This document shows, in pieces, positions 41,571 through 50,119 of a stretch of DNA of 64,000 nucleotides. The position numbers and the translations under genes were made by a program. The notes beneath the pieces were generated by a model. It was not told the DNA's origin. It made no database searches and saw nothing but the letters and a program-made list of their open reading frames with translations. Location: NCBI GenBank assembly GCA_963770035.1, contig CAVYON010000037.1, forward strand, positions 124,001-188,000, in the 5' to 3' direction. The DNA comes from Roseiarcus sp963770035. Lineage in GTDB: Bacteria; Pseudomonadota; Alphaproteobacteria; Rhizobiales; Beijerinckiaceae. Each line of letters begins with the position of its first letter. The first letter of the stretch is position 1.

Positions 41571-42644
41571 GTGGTCGGAATTCGTGAACTCGCCCGTCAT
41601 CTCGGCCTTTCGATCGGGACGGTGTCGCGCGCGTTGAACGATCGCGACGACGTCAACCGCGAGACCCGCCAGCGCGTGCTGGAGGCGGCCGCGGAGCTCG
41701 GTTACTCGCCCAACCAATCTGGCCGCAGCCTCAGGCGCGGGCGGACCGACCTCGTCGCCATGATCGTTCCGTCGGGCCCCGACGACACGCTGATCAACAC
41801 GGTCTTCCTTTCGGTTCTGAACGGGCTCAAGCGCCGGCTCGACGCGCACGGGCTCGATCTCGCGGTGTTCGTCGAGGAGGGCCACGGCGATCGCCTCGCT
41901 GCGCTGCGGCGCGTCACCGAGCGCGGGATCGCCGACGCGCTGATCATCGCCGACACGGCGAGCGTCGACCCGCGGGTCGACTATCTCCTGAAGCTCAAAC
42001 GACCCTTCGTCACCTTCGGCCGGACGAAAACGCCGGCGCGGCACGCCTATGTCGATCCCGATTTCGATATGGGCGTCGAGCGCGCGGTCGGCTGCCTCGC
42101 CGCGCTCGGACACGAGCGGATCGGGCTCGTGCTGCCGGACCGGCCGATGAATTACCTCGCCCTCGTCGAGGCCGGCTACCGTCGCGCCCTTCGCGAGCGC
42201 GATCTGCCGGTCGAGGAGGGGCTTCATTTGCGGCCGCCCGCCGGCGAGCGCGGCGGTCTCGAGGCGGCCAATGCGCTCCTCACGGCGGATCGGCCGCCGA
42301 CCGCCGTGCTGGTCACCGACTCGATGCACGCCGTGGCGCTCTATCGCCGGCTCGGCGAGCGCGGCCTCCGGCCGGGGCGCGACCTCTCGGTGCTGGCGCT
42401 GCTGCCGGAGGCGCGAGCCCAATATCTGATCCCCACCCTGACCACCGTGCAGACGGATTGGACCGCGATCGGCGAAACGCTGGCCGACGCTGCGCAGGCG
42501 GAGGTGGCGCTCGCCGTCGGCGAAGCCAGCGCCGACGGCGCAGCGCCCAAGCGCGTCCAGGCGCTCGCCCCAGTGTCGCTCGAGCCGGGCGAGAGCGTGG
42601 GCCGGGCGGCGGACTTCGAGGCCGCGGGGGCGCGGGGAGGGTGA
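41571..42644 (+). CDS. LacI-family transcriptional regulator
   Basis: 357 residues from GTG 41571 (CAGGAG upstream); an earlier ATG at 41517 would translate the repeat and was rejected. VGIRELARHLGLSIGTVSRA with LNDRDDVNRETRQRVLEAAA is the HTH and hinge of LacI proteins; the periplasmic-binding-like core follows (LVAMIVPSGPDDTLINTVFL, HERIGLVLPDRPMNYLALVE). It probably represses the sugar operon through CGTAAACGTTTACG at 35229, releasing it when a sugar binds. Confidence 0.9.
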   Translation: MVGIRELARHLGLSIGTVSRALNDRDDVNRETRQRVLEAAAELGYSPNQSGRSLRRGRTDLVAMIVPSGPDDTLINTVFLSVLNGLKRRLDAHGLDLAVFVEEGHGDRLAALRRVTERGIADALIIADTASVDPRVDYLLKLKRPFVTFGRTKTPARHAYVDPDFDMGVERAVGCLAALGHERIGLVLPDRPMNYLALVEAGYRRALRERDLPVEEGLHLRPPAGERGGLEAANALLTADRPPTAVLVTDSMHAVALYRRLGERGLRPGRDLSVLALLPEARAQYLIPTLTTVQTDWTAIGETLADAAQAEVALAVGEASADGAAPKRVQALAPVSLEPGESVGRAADFEAAGARGG

Positions 42645-42674
42645 GAAAGTTGGGCGCTGTCCTTCCCCAGCTTT

Positions 42675-42928
42675 GCTCTACGGGATGCACACATCTTTTA
42701 GCGGTCGGGCTCCGCTCAACGGCGGCTGGCGTCCCCGCCCCCCTTGTGGGGGCGGGACAGGGTGGGGGGTCGCGCCGACCTCTCATCTGGCGCTGGAAGG
42801 GCTCCGAACTGTCCGAGTTCGGCGCGACCCCCCTCCTCGATCCTCCCCCACAAGGGGGGAGGAAGCCGCCCTCCGAGCGTCGGGCATGGCGGCAGAGAGC
42901 TGCGGGAGATGTGTGCATCCCGTAGAGC
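42675..42928. repeat. Intact copy of the inverted-repeat (MITE-like) element
   Basis: 254 bp with perfect 22-bp terminal inverted repeats; they begin GCTCTACGGGATGCACACAT at the left and end ATGTGTGCATCCCGTAGAGC at the right. The core carries the family-B palindrome. Nested copies are at 33656-34159. Confidence 0.9.
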
Positions 42929-42947
42929 TCTGCTGGGGAAGGTGGCG

Positions 42948-42989
42948 CCATAGGGCGGCGAAAGACGCCCGTCTTTCGACGGGCTATGG
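42948..42989. repeat. Double-hairpin repeat, copy 4
   Basis: CCATAGGGCGGCGAAAGACG and GCCCGTCTTTCGACGGGC with a CTATGG end form the same structure as the copies at 29389 and 41466. Confidence 0.8.
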
Positions 42990-42990
42990 C

Positions 42991-43091
42991 GCCGGATGGG
43001 GTGCGGTCCGCCGCTTCGGCCCAAGCCGGATTGCCCGACCGTCATCCCGAACCTTCGTCGGACCATACCTGCTTTCCGCACCCCATCCGGC
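42991..43091. repeat. 16-bp inverted repeat pair
   Basis: GCCGGATGGGGTGCGG (42991-43006) and CCGCACCCCATCCGGC (43076-43091) are exact inverted copies 69 bases apart. The right arm merges into the left half of a family-A repeat (CATCCGGCCTTCGGCCACCT), which is where the IS110 element begins. Confidence 0.7.
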
Positions 43092-43200
43092 CTTCGGCCA
43101 CCTTCCCCGCTCACATGGGGAGTTGCGAGTCAAGGTCTGAGCGCGGAGGCAAATCCGCTTTGCGAAGCGCGCCGGCCTAATGGCGCGCGGCCGTTTGGGA

Positions 43201-43360
43201 CCATGGACTTCGACGCCGCGATCCGGCGCTTTGCGCCGGAATTGCGCGTCGAAGTCCATGGCGAGAACGACGCCACGTCGACGCGGCGCAGTCACCCGAA
43301 GGGCCGGAGCGCGAGCGGAGGAGGCGCGTCAGCGCCTTGACGGCGCGGCGTCGACGTGGC
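43201..43360. repeat. Nested perfect inverted repeats in the IS110 non-coding end
   Basis: CCATGGACTTCGACGC (43201-43216) pairs exactly with GCGTCGAAGTCCATGG (43246-43261), with inner arms CCGGCGC/GCGCCGG around TTT. GCCACGTCGACGC (43272-43284) pairs with GCGTCGACGTGGC (43348-43360). A further stem GATCTGGT/ACCAGATC lies at 43505-43526. No convincing frame covers 43140-43755. The region could encode a structured RNA. Confidence 0.65.
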
Positions 43361-43755
43361 CCTCCCGGGGGGAGCCGTTGGCGGAATGGGATAGGCGCCG
43401 TGAGCCTTGAGCCCAAGCGGCTTTGTTTGCGCCAAGAATAGATCAGCGGGACATGCCGAGGCCTTTCCGGTTTGCGCGATCCAAGGTCCAAGCCCGATTT
43501 GACCGATCTGGTTTGCACACCAGATCAAACTCACATTCGGCCGTCGCTCATGGGCGACTGACGCCATGGTTCCGCTTGCGGCGGGCGGGCTCGAGAGGAC
43601 GAGGCCAATCTTCGTGTCGGCTTTTCAAGCCATGCGGGGAAACGGTTCGTCCACCCGGATCGGCCGAGGCCAAGTCGGGGCCCCGGCGATTGCGTCAGCT
43701 CCTTTTCGGCCTGGCGGCGAGTTCCTTGCCTTCCGTCAGGCCCAAGCGGCGCGAG

Positions 43756-44934
43756 TCATGACCGCATGACCGCGCCCTCGATGACCTCGCCGAAGCGCAC
43801 GTACTTCCACAGGGCCACGAGCAGCTTGCGCGCCAGCGCGACGATCGCCGTCTTCTTGCGCGCTTTGGTCGGATACTCGCCCAGCCGCGCGAAATACCAG
43901 CGCGTCAAAGCCGATTGCGGCTGATGGCGCGTCCACAGCCAGGCGACTTCCAGCATCGTCGCGCGCAGCCGCGGATTGCCCGCTTTCGATATGCCCTGCT
44001 CATGGGCGATCGAGCCGCTCCGCCACGGCGTCGGCGCATAGCCGGCGTAAGCCCCGACCTGCCGCCGATTGGAGAAGGTCCGCGACAGCCCCTCGGACCA
44101 TAGGATGGCCGCCGAGTCCTCCGCGATCCCGCGATAATCCGTCAGCTTCGCCGCGCCCGGCGCCTGGACCTCGCCGCTCCCTGCCTTCGGACGCGGAGCA
44201 AAGAGAATGCGATTGCGCGTCTTCTCCACCGCCTTGATCTGATCGAGCGTCATCTCCAGCCGGTCGAGTTCGCGCTCGATCTGCGCCTTCACATGCCCCG
44301 GCAGATCCCGCCCGTCGCCGGTGCGCATCTCCTCAAGCCGCTTTCTCCGATTGCGCGACAGCGGCGCATAATCCCGGATCCCCTGCGCAAACAGAAGACC
44401 CTTGATCCGATTGACGTGGGCGACCCGCTCGCCGATCAGCGTCTTGCGCTCGCGGCAAAGCCGCCGTTCGTCCTCCTCCTCCGGCGATGGCGCGACCACC
44501 ATCGAGCACACCCGCGGCTCTCCGCGCTTGTAGGCCAGCAGCGCCCGCAAAAGCCCTTCCCCGTCGATCGTGTCCGTCTTGGCCCGACGCGCCCGGCGCG
44601 GCACGGCGATCGAGGCCGGGTCGACCACATGGCTCTCGAACCCCTCCCTTTCGAGCAGCCGGTGAAGCCAGAACCCGTCAAGCCCCGCCTCCTGAATGAC
44701 GATGATCGGAAAGGTCCGCCCGGTCCGGGCCGCCGCCTTGCTCCGCAACTCGGCAAACCGCCGCAACAGCCCCGCCACGTCTCCCGCCGCCACGCCGCGC
44801 TTCGACATCTTCTCGCCATTGCCGGGGGAAAGCGACGTAATCAGCCAAGTCTTTCGGCTCAGTTCCAACGAAACGAAAATCGCGCCAAACTGCGTGCGGA
44901 TGGCGGTCGGGTCTTCCAGGTGATCGCGCAACAT
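43756..44934 (-). CDS. IS110-family transposase/recombinase
   Basis: 392 residues from ATG 44934. The N-terminal DEDD domain shows SLELSRKTWLITSL, VIQEAGLDGFWLHRLL and ARRAKTDTIDGEGLLRALLA (Asp pair). The C-terminal transposase_20 domain has LTDYRGIAEDSAAILWSEGL, QVGAYAGYAPTPWRSGSIAH and EQGISKAGNPRLRATMLEVA with the conserved Ser region. The first Asp of the DEDD set is Ser-Leu-Glu here, a variant found in this branch. The frame is intact, so the element may be active. Confidence 0.9.
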   Translation of the reverse strand: MLRDHLEDPTAIRTQFGAIFVSLELSRKTWLITSLSPGNGEKMSKRGVAAGDVAGLLRRFAELRSKAAARTGRTFPIIVIQEAGLDGFWLHRLLEREGFESHVVDPASIAVPRRARRAKTDTIDGEGLLRALLAYKRGEPRVCSMVVAPSPEEEDERRLCRERKTLIGERVAHVNRIKGLLFAQGIRDYAPLSRNRRKRLEEMRTGDGRDLPGHVKAQIERELDRLEMTLDQIKAVEKTRNRILFAPRPKAGSGEVQAPGAAKLTDYRGIAEDSAAILWSEGLSRTFSNRRQVGAYAGYAPTPWRSGSIAHEQGISKAGNPRLRATMLEVAWLWTRHQPQSALTRWYFARLGEYPTKARKKTAIVALARKLLVALWKYVRFGEVIEGAVMRS

Positions 44935-45026
44935 CGGTCGTCTCCAGGTTGAGTGGATGAGCAACCTCAGTCTGTCCCGAAAGCTCGGCCGCTATCCACC
45001 TCCCCATGGAATCTTCGCGGTGAAGG

Positions 45027-45130
45027 GGGACGCCCCTCTCCCACCGGGAGAGGGAAGCCGCCATAGGGCGTCCGGGAGGACGCCCGTCTTTCGACGGGCT
45101 ATCGCGGCCGGGTGAGGGTGAGCTGGCGCA
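45027..45130. repeat. Right half of the split family-A repeat with double-hairpin copy 5
   Basis: GGGGGACGCCCCTCTCCC, CACCGGGAGAGGGAAGCCGC, the double hairpin at 45061-45103, and the right end GGTGAGGGTGAGCTGGCGCA match the second half of the copy at 41383-41540. Confidence 0.75.
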
Positions 45131-45216
45131 ACCCAATTGTCATCGCGCGCCGAACGCGCGCTCGCCGCCAGTCCTCGTTTCGTGCTATGCCGCGCGGCGA
45201 GAGGAAAGCCACGCAG

Positions 45217-45468
45217 ATGTCAGAACGGCGAGAGCTCTACCGCAGCCCGAACGGCGACACCTGGTTTCTGGGCCGGGAACCGCAGAACGGTCACGCCTTC
45301 GTCATCCATCAACCCAACGCGCCGTCCGGGGGCCGCAAGTCCCACGTCGAACTGGGCGAGTTTCTCCGGCAAGGAGCGGGGCCCGAACATCAGGCGCTGT
45401 TGCGGTTGATCGGAACCCTGGTCGAGGTTCCCCCCTTCGCCGGGGAGAGCGAACCCAAAGGCGAGTAA
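45217..45468 (+). CDS. Conserved-looking small hypothetical protein
   Basis: 83 residues from ATG 45217, starting MSERRELYRSPNGDTWFLGR, with QNGHAFVIHQPNAPSGGRKS in the middle and RLIGTLVEVPPFAGESEPKG at the end. Earlier in-frame ATGs would translate repeat DNA. No family function is known. A decayed copy of its last third lies at 46612-46680. Confidence 0.7.
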   Translation: MSERRELYRSPNGDTWFLGREPQNGHAFVIHQPNAPSGGRKSHVELGEFLRQGAGPEHQALLRLIGTLVEVPPFAGESEPKGE

Positions 45469-45594
45469 CGTCAAGCGGGCGGGATCGCCGCCCCGCTTCG
45501 AAGTCGACGCCGACGCCAGATGGGCTGGCGAGCGGGAGCCAGAGCGAAAAAGGGTCGCTCCGAGGAACGGCCCTCCCGCTGCGTTGGCTGCAAC

Positions 45595-46413
45595 TTATGC
45601 GACGGAGACCGCCGTGCGGCGCGAACGATAGCCCGCGAAGGCAAGGCCGGCGAAGCCGAGGCCCATCATGGCCCAGGTCGACGGCTCGGGGACCGCTTCG
45701 GGGGGACGTGGTGTGACCACGCCGTCGCCGCTCTGGTAGGTCACGTCTGTCAAGGTGATGCCGGGGTCGACCGTGTAGGTTCCCATGAGCGCCGCCACCA
45801 CCGGATTGGAGAACGCCGTGCCGTTCGTGCCTTCTGTATTCTCATAGGCTTGAATAGCTTGCGCACAAATATTGCTCGAATTGCCGCAGATGTTGATGTA
45901 GTCGGCGTCGAGTTGCGCCTCGGGCTGCGTCAGAGACGTCCCGCTACTCTGATTCGACGTCGTGGTGATGATCACCTGATCCGATCCCAACATGGCGCCG
46001 CCAAGATAGAACGTCAGCGTGGCGCCAAAAATAATGGAATTCAGGGCGCTGGTGCCGTTCGTATAGGTGATCGTGCCCAACTGAAGTGGCGATGTTTGGT
46101 CGGCGAACGGAACATAATTCCCAGTGAAGGTTAGCGTGCTGTAGTTCGTTCCAACCGCGGTTGGAGGATTCGTGCCCCATGTCAACGTGCCGCCGCTGAT
46201 GGTCGTCGACGCCGGCGCCGTAGCCGAGTTGTCGTAATAGGTTTTCGCTCCGACCGCCGGGGTATTGTCGATGTAACCGGCGTACAGAGGATCGCTGAAC
46301 ACCCCGGTGATTTGCTCTTCTGCAACACTTGCCCAAGAGCTTGACGGAGAAGATCCCAAAGCCACAACAGCGGAGCCGGTCAATATCGCCCCTCTTACAA
46401 AGCCTAGCATCAT
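45595..46413 (-). CDS. PEPxxWA-CTERM exported protein
   Basis: 272 residues. LGFVRGAILTGSAVVALGSS is the signal peptide. The body is Ser/Thr/Asn-rich (TYYDNSATAPASTTISGGTL, NSIIFGATLTFYLGGAMLGS), like choice-of-anchor domains. AVPEPSTWAMMGLGFAGLAF followed by AGYRSRRTAVSVA is a complete PEPxxWA sorting signal for an exosortase system. Coding composition is AT-richer. Three 14-bp palindromes lie upstream at 46481-46547. Confidence 0.88.
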   Translation of the reverse strand: MMLGFVRGAILTGSAVVALGSSPSSSWASVAEEQITGVFSDPLYAGYIDNTPAVGAKTYYDNSATAPASTTISGGTLTWGTNPPTAVGTNYSTLTFTGNYVPFADQTSPLQLGTITYTNGTSALNSIIFGATLTFYLGGAMLGSDQVIITTTSNQSSGTSLTQPEAQLDADYINICGNSSNICAQAIQAYENTEGTNGTAFSNPVVAALMGTYTVDPGITLTDVTYQSGDGVVTPRPPEAVPEPSTWAMMGLGFAGLAFAGYRSRRTAVSVA

Positions 46414-46480
46414 TCACTCCCCTATTTGAGACAGAAATCCTGCCGCAGAGTAATGATAACAGTCGTTCCCATCCTCGACA

Positions 46481-46547
46481 AGGTCGCACGACCTCAAGGT
46501 AAAGGTCCTAGGACCTATGACCTATAGGGCGCAAGGTCGTACGACCT
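46481..46547. promoter_or_regulatory. Cluster of three 14-bp AGGTC..GACCT palindromes
   Basis: AGGTCGCACGACCT (46481-46494), AGGTCCTAGGACCT (46503-46516) and AGGTCGTACGACCT (46534-46547) share AGGTC and GACCT half-sites; the last two are perfect palindromes. They lie 68-134 bases before the PEPxxWA gene on the minus strand and probably bind one dimeric regulator at several sites. Confidence 0.65.
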
Positions 46548-46611
46548 CAAGGCGATGTGCGCGCTGCGCCGCCTCGCGCGCCGGCGCTTTGGTGCGCCGT
46601 TTTCTGGCCAG

Positions 46612-46680
46612 ATTGCGATTGATCGGAACCCTGGTCGATGTTCCCCCTTTCGGCGGGGAGAGCGGAGCGAAAGGCGAGCA
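46612..46680 (+). pseudogene. Decayed copy of the C-terminus of the 45217 gene
   Basis: The bases translate to RLIGTLVDVPPFGGESGAKG, nearly the same as RLIGTLVEVPPFAGESEPKG at the end of the gene at 45217, but there is no start and no stop at the expected place. It is a short relic of a duplication. Confidence 0.7.
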
Positions 46681-46719
46681 GGGTTTCGCAGACCCGCCGC
46701 TATTGCACATCGCCACGTG

Positions 46720-48462
46720 TCACTCCGCCAGTTCCAGTTCGCGCGCCTCGGCAGGCGCGAGCGCTTCGGCGAGGAGGGCGTCGAGAAGGCGGCGGCGCGT
46801 GGCGGCGGCGGCGGCGAGGCCCGCTTCCAGTTGGTCGCACAGCGCCATCAGGGCGTCGACCTTGGCGACAATGCGATGTTGCTCGGGAAGGGGCGGGAGG
46901 GGGACGGAAAGCGATCGAATGTTGTCAAGGTTCAGGCCCGGCTTGCCGGCTCCATAAGCGCGCTCGACGATTTCCTCACGCCCTCCGGCGTCCGCCATGA
47001 GACACAGAAGAAGCCACCGAGAAACTTGCGAGTCAGATGGTCGCACGAGGCCTACGTGCTGGCTGACATATGCTTCGCTCATTTCGTGATCCAGCAAAGC
47101 AGGATTTGTCACCCCCGCGCCAGTGATGACGATCAGCAAGTCGCCTTTGGCCACTTGTGTCCGACTCCCCTCTGAGTTCGACGGCGGATTGACGTAGGCT
47201 AGCTCTTCGAGCCGTAGCTTGCCGAAACGGATGTTTTGCGCGCGGATAAACCCCGGGCCGGAACTCGCATAATACTCCGCCCACCCTCGCGACCCACTTG
47301 TCACGAGATCGCAAACATCGCCCAGCGCGATTTTTGACCAGGTTGCAGGGAGTTCGCGGGTGAGTTTTGAAGGGTCGCGGTTCGCTTCCTTCGGTCGCGG
47401 TATGACACCCGCCTTCACCAACCGCGACCTTTCCTTCGCGATCCGTTTTAGCAATTCCGATGCGGGTTCGTCCGCCGGGTACTGCGGCACAAGCTTGCCG
47501 CGGACGGCGAGGTTGAGGATGGTCTGGCGGAGTTGCTTGATCTGGTCGGGGCGTGCGGTGAGGGCGGGGAGCGCGTCGAGGGCGAAGCGGGCGTCGGCGG
47601 CGAAGGTTTCGGGATCGGGCGCGTCGAGGCGGGCGAGGCTCGCCGCCGTCAGCCGGTCGCGCCTCGCCTCCCGCTCCGCCCGCGCCGCCTCCAGCCGATC
47701 GCACAGCGCCATCAACTCATCGACCTTGGCGACGATGCGATGCTGCTCGGCCAGTGGCGGGAGCGGGAAGGGAACGGCAGCTACAATTTTTCCGGAAACT
47801 TCTTTGAACGTTGTCCCTGGCGCCTTTGCGTCAATGCCGGGCGCGAAGGCCTTCATCGCAGTTGCAATGAAACGGGAGCAATCGCCTACGTAAGGAACGA
47901 TCGACTTGAAGCCTTGGTTCGTGGAAATCGGATTGGTCGCTATCGCTACGTACCCGATTGGCGCTCGGCTTGTGAAAAGCACCGTCCCCTTTGGCATCAG
48001 CGTTGCTGATGAAGCTCGTGCACCCTTCTGCGAGAGGTCCCGGGCACCGCGAGAAATGTAAAGGTTCGTGTAGCCGCCAAGGTCGGCAGGGGTCAGCCAC
48101 GGAATGCCTTCGCCGGGTTCGGCGAAGTTGTCCGCATCGGAGGACGACGGAGTTCCACCGCCAACTATTGCGCCAATAGTATCGAGTTGCACCCAGCGCC
48201 AAGTTATCGGAGTAGGGAACAAATCTTCAACGGCATGACCGGTGTCCAGTTCGCGAGGCTTTCGCAGGTCGCCTGCCTTAACGAGCCGCGCCTTCTCCTT
48301 GGCAATTCTCTTGAGGAGTTCCGTCGCTGGCTCGTCGCGTGCGTCCTGAGGCACGAGCTTGCCGCGCACGGCCAGATCGAGAATGAAGCGGCGCAGCCGC
48401 GCGATCGCGTCCGGCGCCTCGGCGACCTGCTCATAGTGAGCGAGCAACAGCTCGGCGTTCAT
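46720..48462 (-). CDS. hsdS: Type I restriction-modification specificity subunit
   Basis: 580 residues with two target-recognition domains and duplicated conserved spacers: LAVRGKLVPQ occurs twice and LPPLAEQHRIVAKVDELMAL has a second copy LPPLPEQHRIVAKVDALMAL. Each TRD recognises one half of a bipartite DNA site. GTPSSSDADNFAEPGEGIPW and SGSRGWAEYYASSGPGFIRA start the two TRDs. ATG 48462 overlaps the hsdM stop by four bases. It is downstream of hsdM and intact. Confidence 0.92.
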   Translation of the reverse strand: MNAELLLAHYEQVAEAPDAIARLRRFILDLAVRGKLVPQDARDEPATELLKRIAKEKARLVKAGDLRKPRELDTGHAVEDLFPTPITWRWVQLDTIGAIVGGGTPSSSDADNFAEPGEGIPWLTPADLGGYTNLYISRGARDLSQKGARASSATLMPKGTVLFTSRAPIGYVAIATNPISTNQGFKSIVPYVGDCSRFIATAMKAFAPGIDAKAPGTTFKEVSGKIVAAVPFPLPPLAEQHRIVAKVDELMALCDRLEAARAEREARRDRLTAASLARLDAPDPETFAADARFALDALPALTARPDQIKQLRQTILNLAVRGKLVPQYPADEPASELLKRIAKERSRLVKAGVIPRPKEANRDPSKLTRELPATWSKIALGDVCDLVTSGSRGWAEYYASSGPGFIRAQNIRFGKLRLEELAYVNPPSNSEGSRTQVAKGDLLIVITGAGVTNPALLDHEMSEAYVSQHVGLVRPSDSQVSRWLLLCLMADAGGREEIVERAYGAGKPGLNLDNIRSLSVPLPPLPEQHRIVAKVDALMALCDQLEAGLAAAAATRRRLLDALLAEALAPAEARELELAE

Positions 48463-49916
48463 CGCGCGAGCGCCTCGGCGAGGATCGCCTTCAACCGATC
48501 GCGCAGCGATGCCGTCTCCGCCTCGGCCGCGGCGAGGTCGGCCAGCAACGTTTCCGGATCGCCGTGATCCTCCGCGACCACGCTTGGATTCTTGATGTCG
48601 AGATTGTAGCCGCGCGCCTTCACGTCCTCGATCGAAACGCGCCACGCGAGCGGTCCGCCCTCGCGGCCCTTGCGCGCCTTGCCGCCCCACCAGTCGATGC
48701 AGCCTTGCAGATGCTCAAGGCGGATCGGCCTCGTCATCGAATAGGCCTTTTGGCCCTCGGGCACGCGATGTTCCCAGAACCACGTCTCCTTGGTCGGCCC
48801 GGTCTTCTCGAAGAACAGCAGGTTCGTGCCGATCGAGGCGTAAGGGCGGAAGACGGAGTTCGGCAGGCGCACGATGGTATGGAGATTGCACTCCTCCATC
48901 AGATGCTCCTTCAGCCGCGTCTTGACGCCCTCGCCGAATAGCGAGCCGTCGGGCAGGACCACCGCTGCGCGACCGCCCGGCTTCAGCAGTCGCACGATCA
49001 GCGCCAGAAACAAGTCCGCCGTCTCGCGCGTGCGAAAGTTGGTCGGAAAGTTGGTCTCGACGCCCGGCTCCTCTTGTCCGCCGAACGGTGGATTGGTGAG
49101 GACGATATCGACCCGGTCCGACGGCCCATAGTCCGCGTAAGGTCGCGCAAGCGTGTTGTCGTGCCTAACGAAGCTCGCGTCCTTGACGCTATGCAGCAGC
49201 ATGTTGGTGACGCACAGCATGTGCGGCAACTGCTTCTTCTCCACAGCGCGCAGGGCCGCCTGCATCCGCTCCTCGTCCTCGACCTTACGCACGTAGCGGT
49301 CGCGCATGTGGCGGATGGCGCAGGTGAGAAAACCGCCGGTGCCGCAGGCCGGATCGAGCAGGATTTGGCCGGGCCGAGGGTCGATCCGGTCCGCCATGAA
49401 GGCGGTCACGGCGCGCGGCGTGTAATATTCCCCCGCATTGCCGGCGCTTTGCAGGTCGTTGAGGATCTGCTCGTAGATGTCGCCGAAATGCTGGCGGTCG
49501 GCGAGGTCGTTGAAGTCGATCTCCTGAATCGTGTTGACGACCTGCCGCATCAACTGGCCGGACTTCATGTAATTGTAGGCGTCCTCGAACACGCTGCGCA
49601 CCACCGCGCGCGCACGACCTTCCGCGCCGCCGATGTCGAGGTTTTTCAGGGTCGGAAACAGGTCCGCGTTGACGAAGTCGAGCAACGCGTCGCCGGTGAC
49701 GCCCTCGGGGTCGGCCGCCCAGTCCCGCCAGCGCCGGCCCTTGGGGATCGGCGACCGGTAGGCCTTATCGAACAGCTCCTGTTCCTGGTCCTGGTCGTCG
49801 ACGATCTTGAGGAAAAACATCCAGCAAAGCTGCGAAATGCGCTGCGCGTCGCCGTCGACGCCGGCGTCCTTGCGCATGATGTCCTGAATGGTTTTGACGA
49901 CGTTCCTGACCGACAT
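48459..49916 (-). CDS. hsdM: Type I restriction-modification DNA methyltransferase subunit
   Basis: 485 residues from ATG 49916. LLDPACGTGGFLTCAIRHMR is the SAM-binding motif I, VDIVLTNPPFGGQEEPGV the catalytic NPPF motif IV of an N6-adenine methylase. VVKTIQDIMRKDAGVDGDAQ is the HsdM N-terminal domain start. Longer upstream frames only translate the repeat at 49950. With HsdS it forms the methylase; with HsdR the restriction complex. Confidence 0.95.
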   Translation of the reverse strand: MSVRNVVKTIQDIMRKDAGVDGDAQRISQLCWMFFLKIVDDQDQEQELFDKAYRSPIPKGRRWRDWAADPEGVTGDALLDFVNADLFPTLKNLDIGGAEGRARAVVRSVFEDAYNYMKSGQLMRQVVNTIQEIDFNDLADRQHFGDIYEQILNDLQSAGNAGEYYTPRAVTAFMADRIDPRPGQILLDPACGTGGFLTCAIRHMRDRYVRKVEDEERMQAALRAVEKKQLPHMLCVTNMLLHSVKDASFVRHDNTLARPYADYGPSDRVDIVLTNPPFGGQEEPGVETNFPTNFRTRETADLFLALIVRLLKPGGRAAVVLPDGSLFGEGVKTRLKEHLMEECNLHTIVRLPNSVFRPYASIGTNLLFFEKTGPTKETWFWEHRVPEGQKAYSMTRPIRLEHLQGCIDWWGGKARKGREGGPLAWRVSIEDVKARGYNLDIKNPSVVAEDHGDPETLLADLAAAEAETASLRDRLKAILAEALAR

Positions 49917-49949
49917 GCCTAGAGCCTCTTGAGTGGGCACGACATACGC

Positions 49950-50092
49950 GAGTGGCGTCCCCGCCCCACCTGTGGGGGCGGGACAGGGTGGGGGGTCGCG
50001 CTGGTCTTGGAGAGTGCGCGTCCGCGCAACCGGGCAAGGTCCGGCGCGACCCCCCTCCTCAATCCTCCCCCACAAGGGGGGAGGGGCGCGTA
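49950..50092. repeat. Family-B palindromic repeat between hsdR and hsdM
   Basis: GCGTCCCCGCCCCACC and GGTGGGGGGTCGCGC on one side, GCGCGACCCCCCTCCTCAAT and CCCCCACAAGGGGGGAGGG on the other. It lacks the CTACGGG ends of the 42675 element, so the core exists both alone and inside the larger element. Confidence 0.75.
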
Positions 50093-50119
50093 GCGACGAA
50101 TGACCGCGCTCATGAATTG

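Larger units (their letters stand above)
43114..45026 (-). mobile_element. IS110-family insertion sequence (boundaries inferred)
   Basis: One transposase gene (43756-44934) with about 90 bases upstream and a long non-coding end of about 640 bases downstream. The two halves of a family-A repeat flank it: CATCCGGCCTTCGGCCACCT with TTCCCC ends at about 43113, and GGGGGACGCCCCTCTCCC resumes at about 45027, while the uninterrupted copy at 41383 has both parts together. IS110 elements have no terminal inverted repeats and often target palindromes, which fits. The total size (1.9 kb) is larger than usual. Confidence 0.7.

Noticed and set aside
42996..43410. Overlapping small frames around the long hairpin
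   Set aside because: They exist only because both hairpin arms read through; composition is not protein-like.
43566..43769. 67-codon plus-strand frame after the IS110 gene
   Set aside because: No ribosome site and no motif; it lies in the structured non-coding end of the element.
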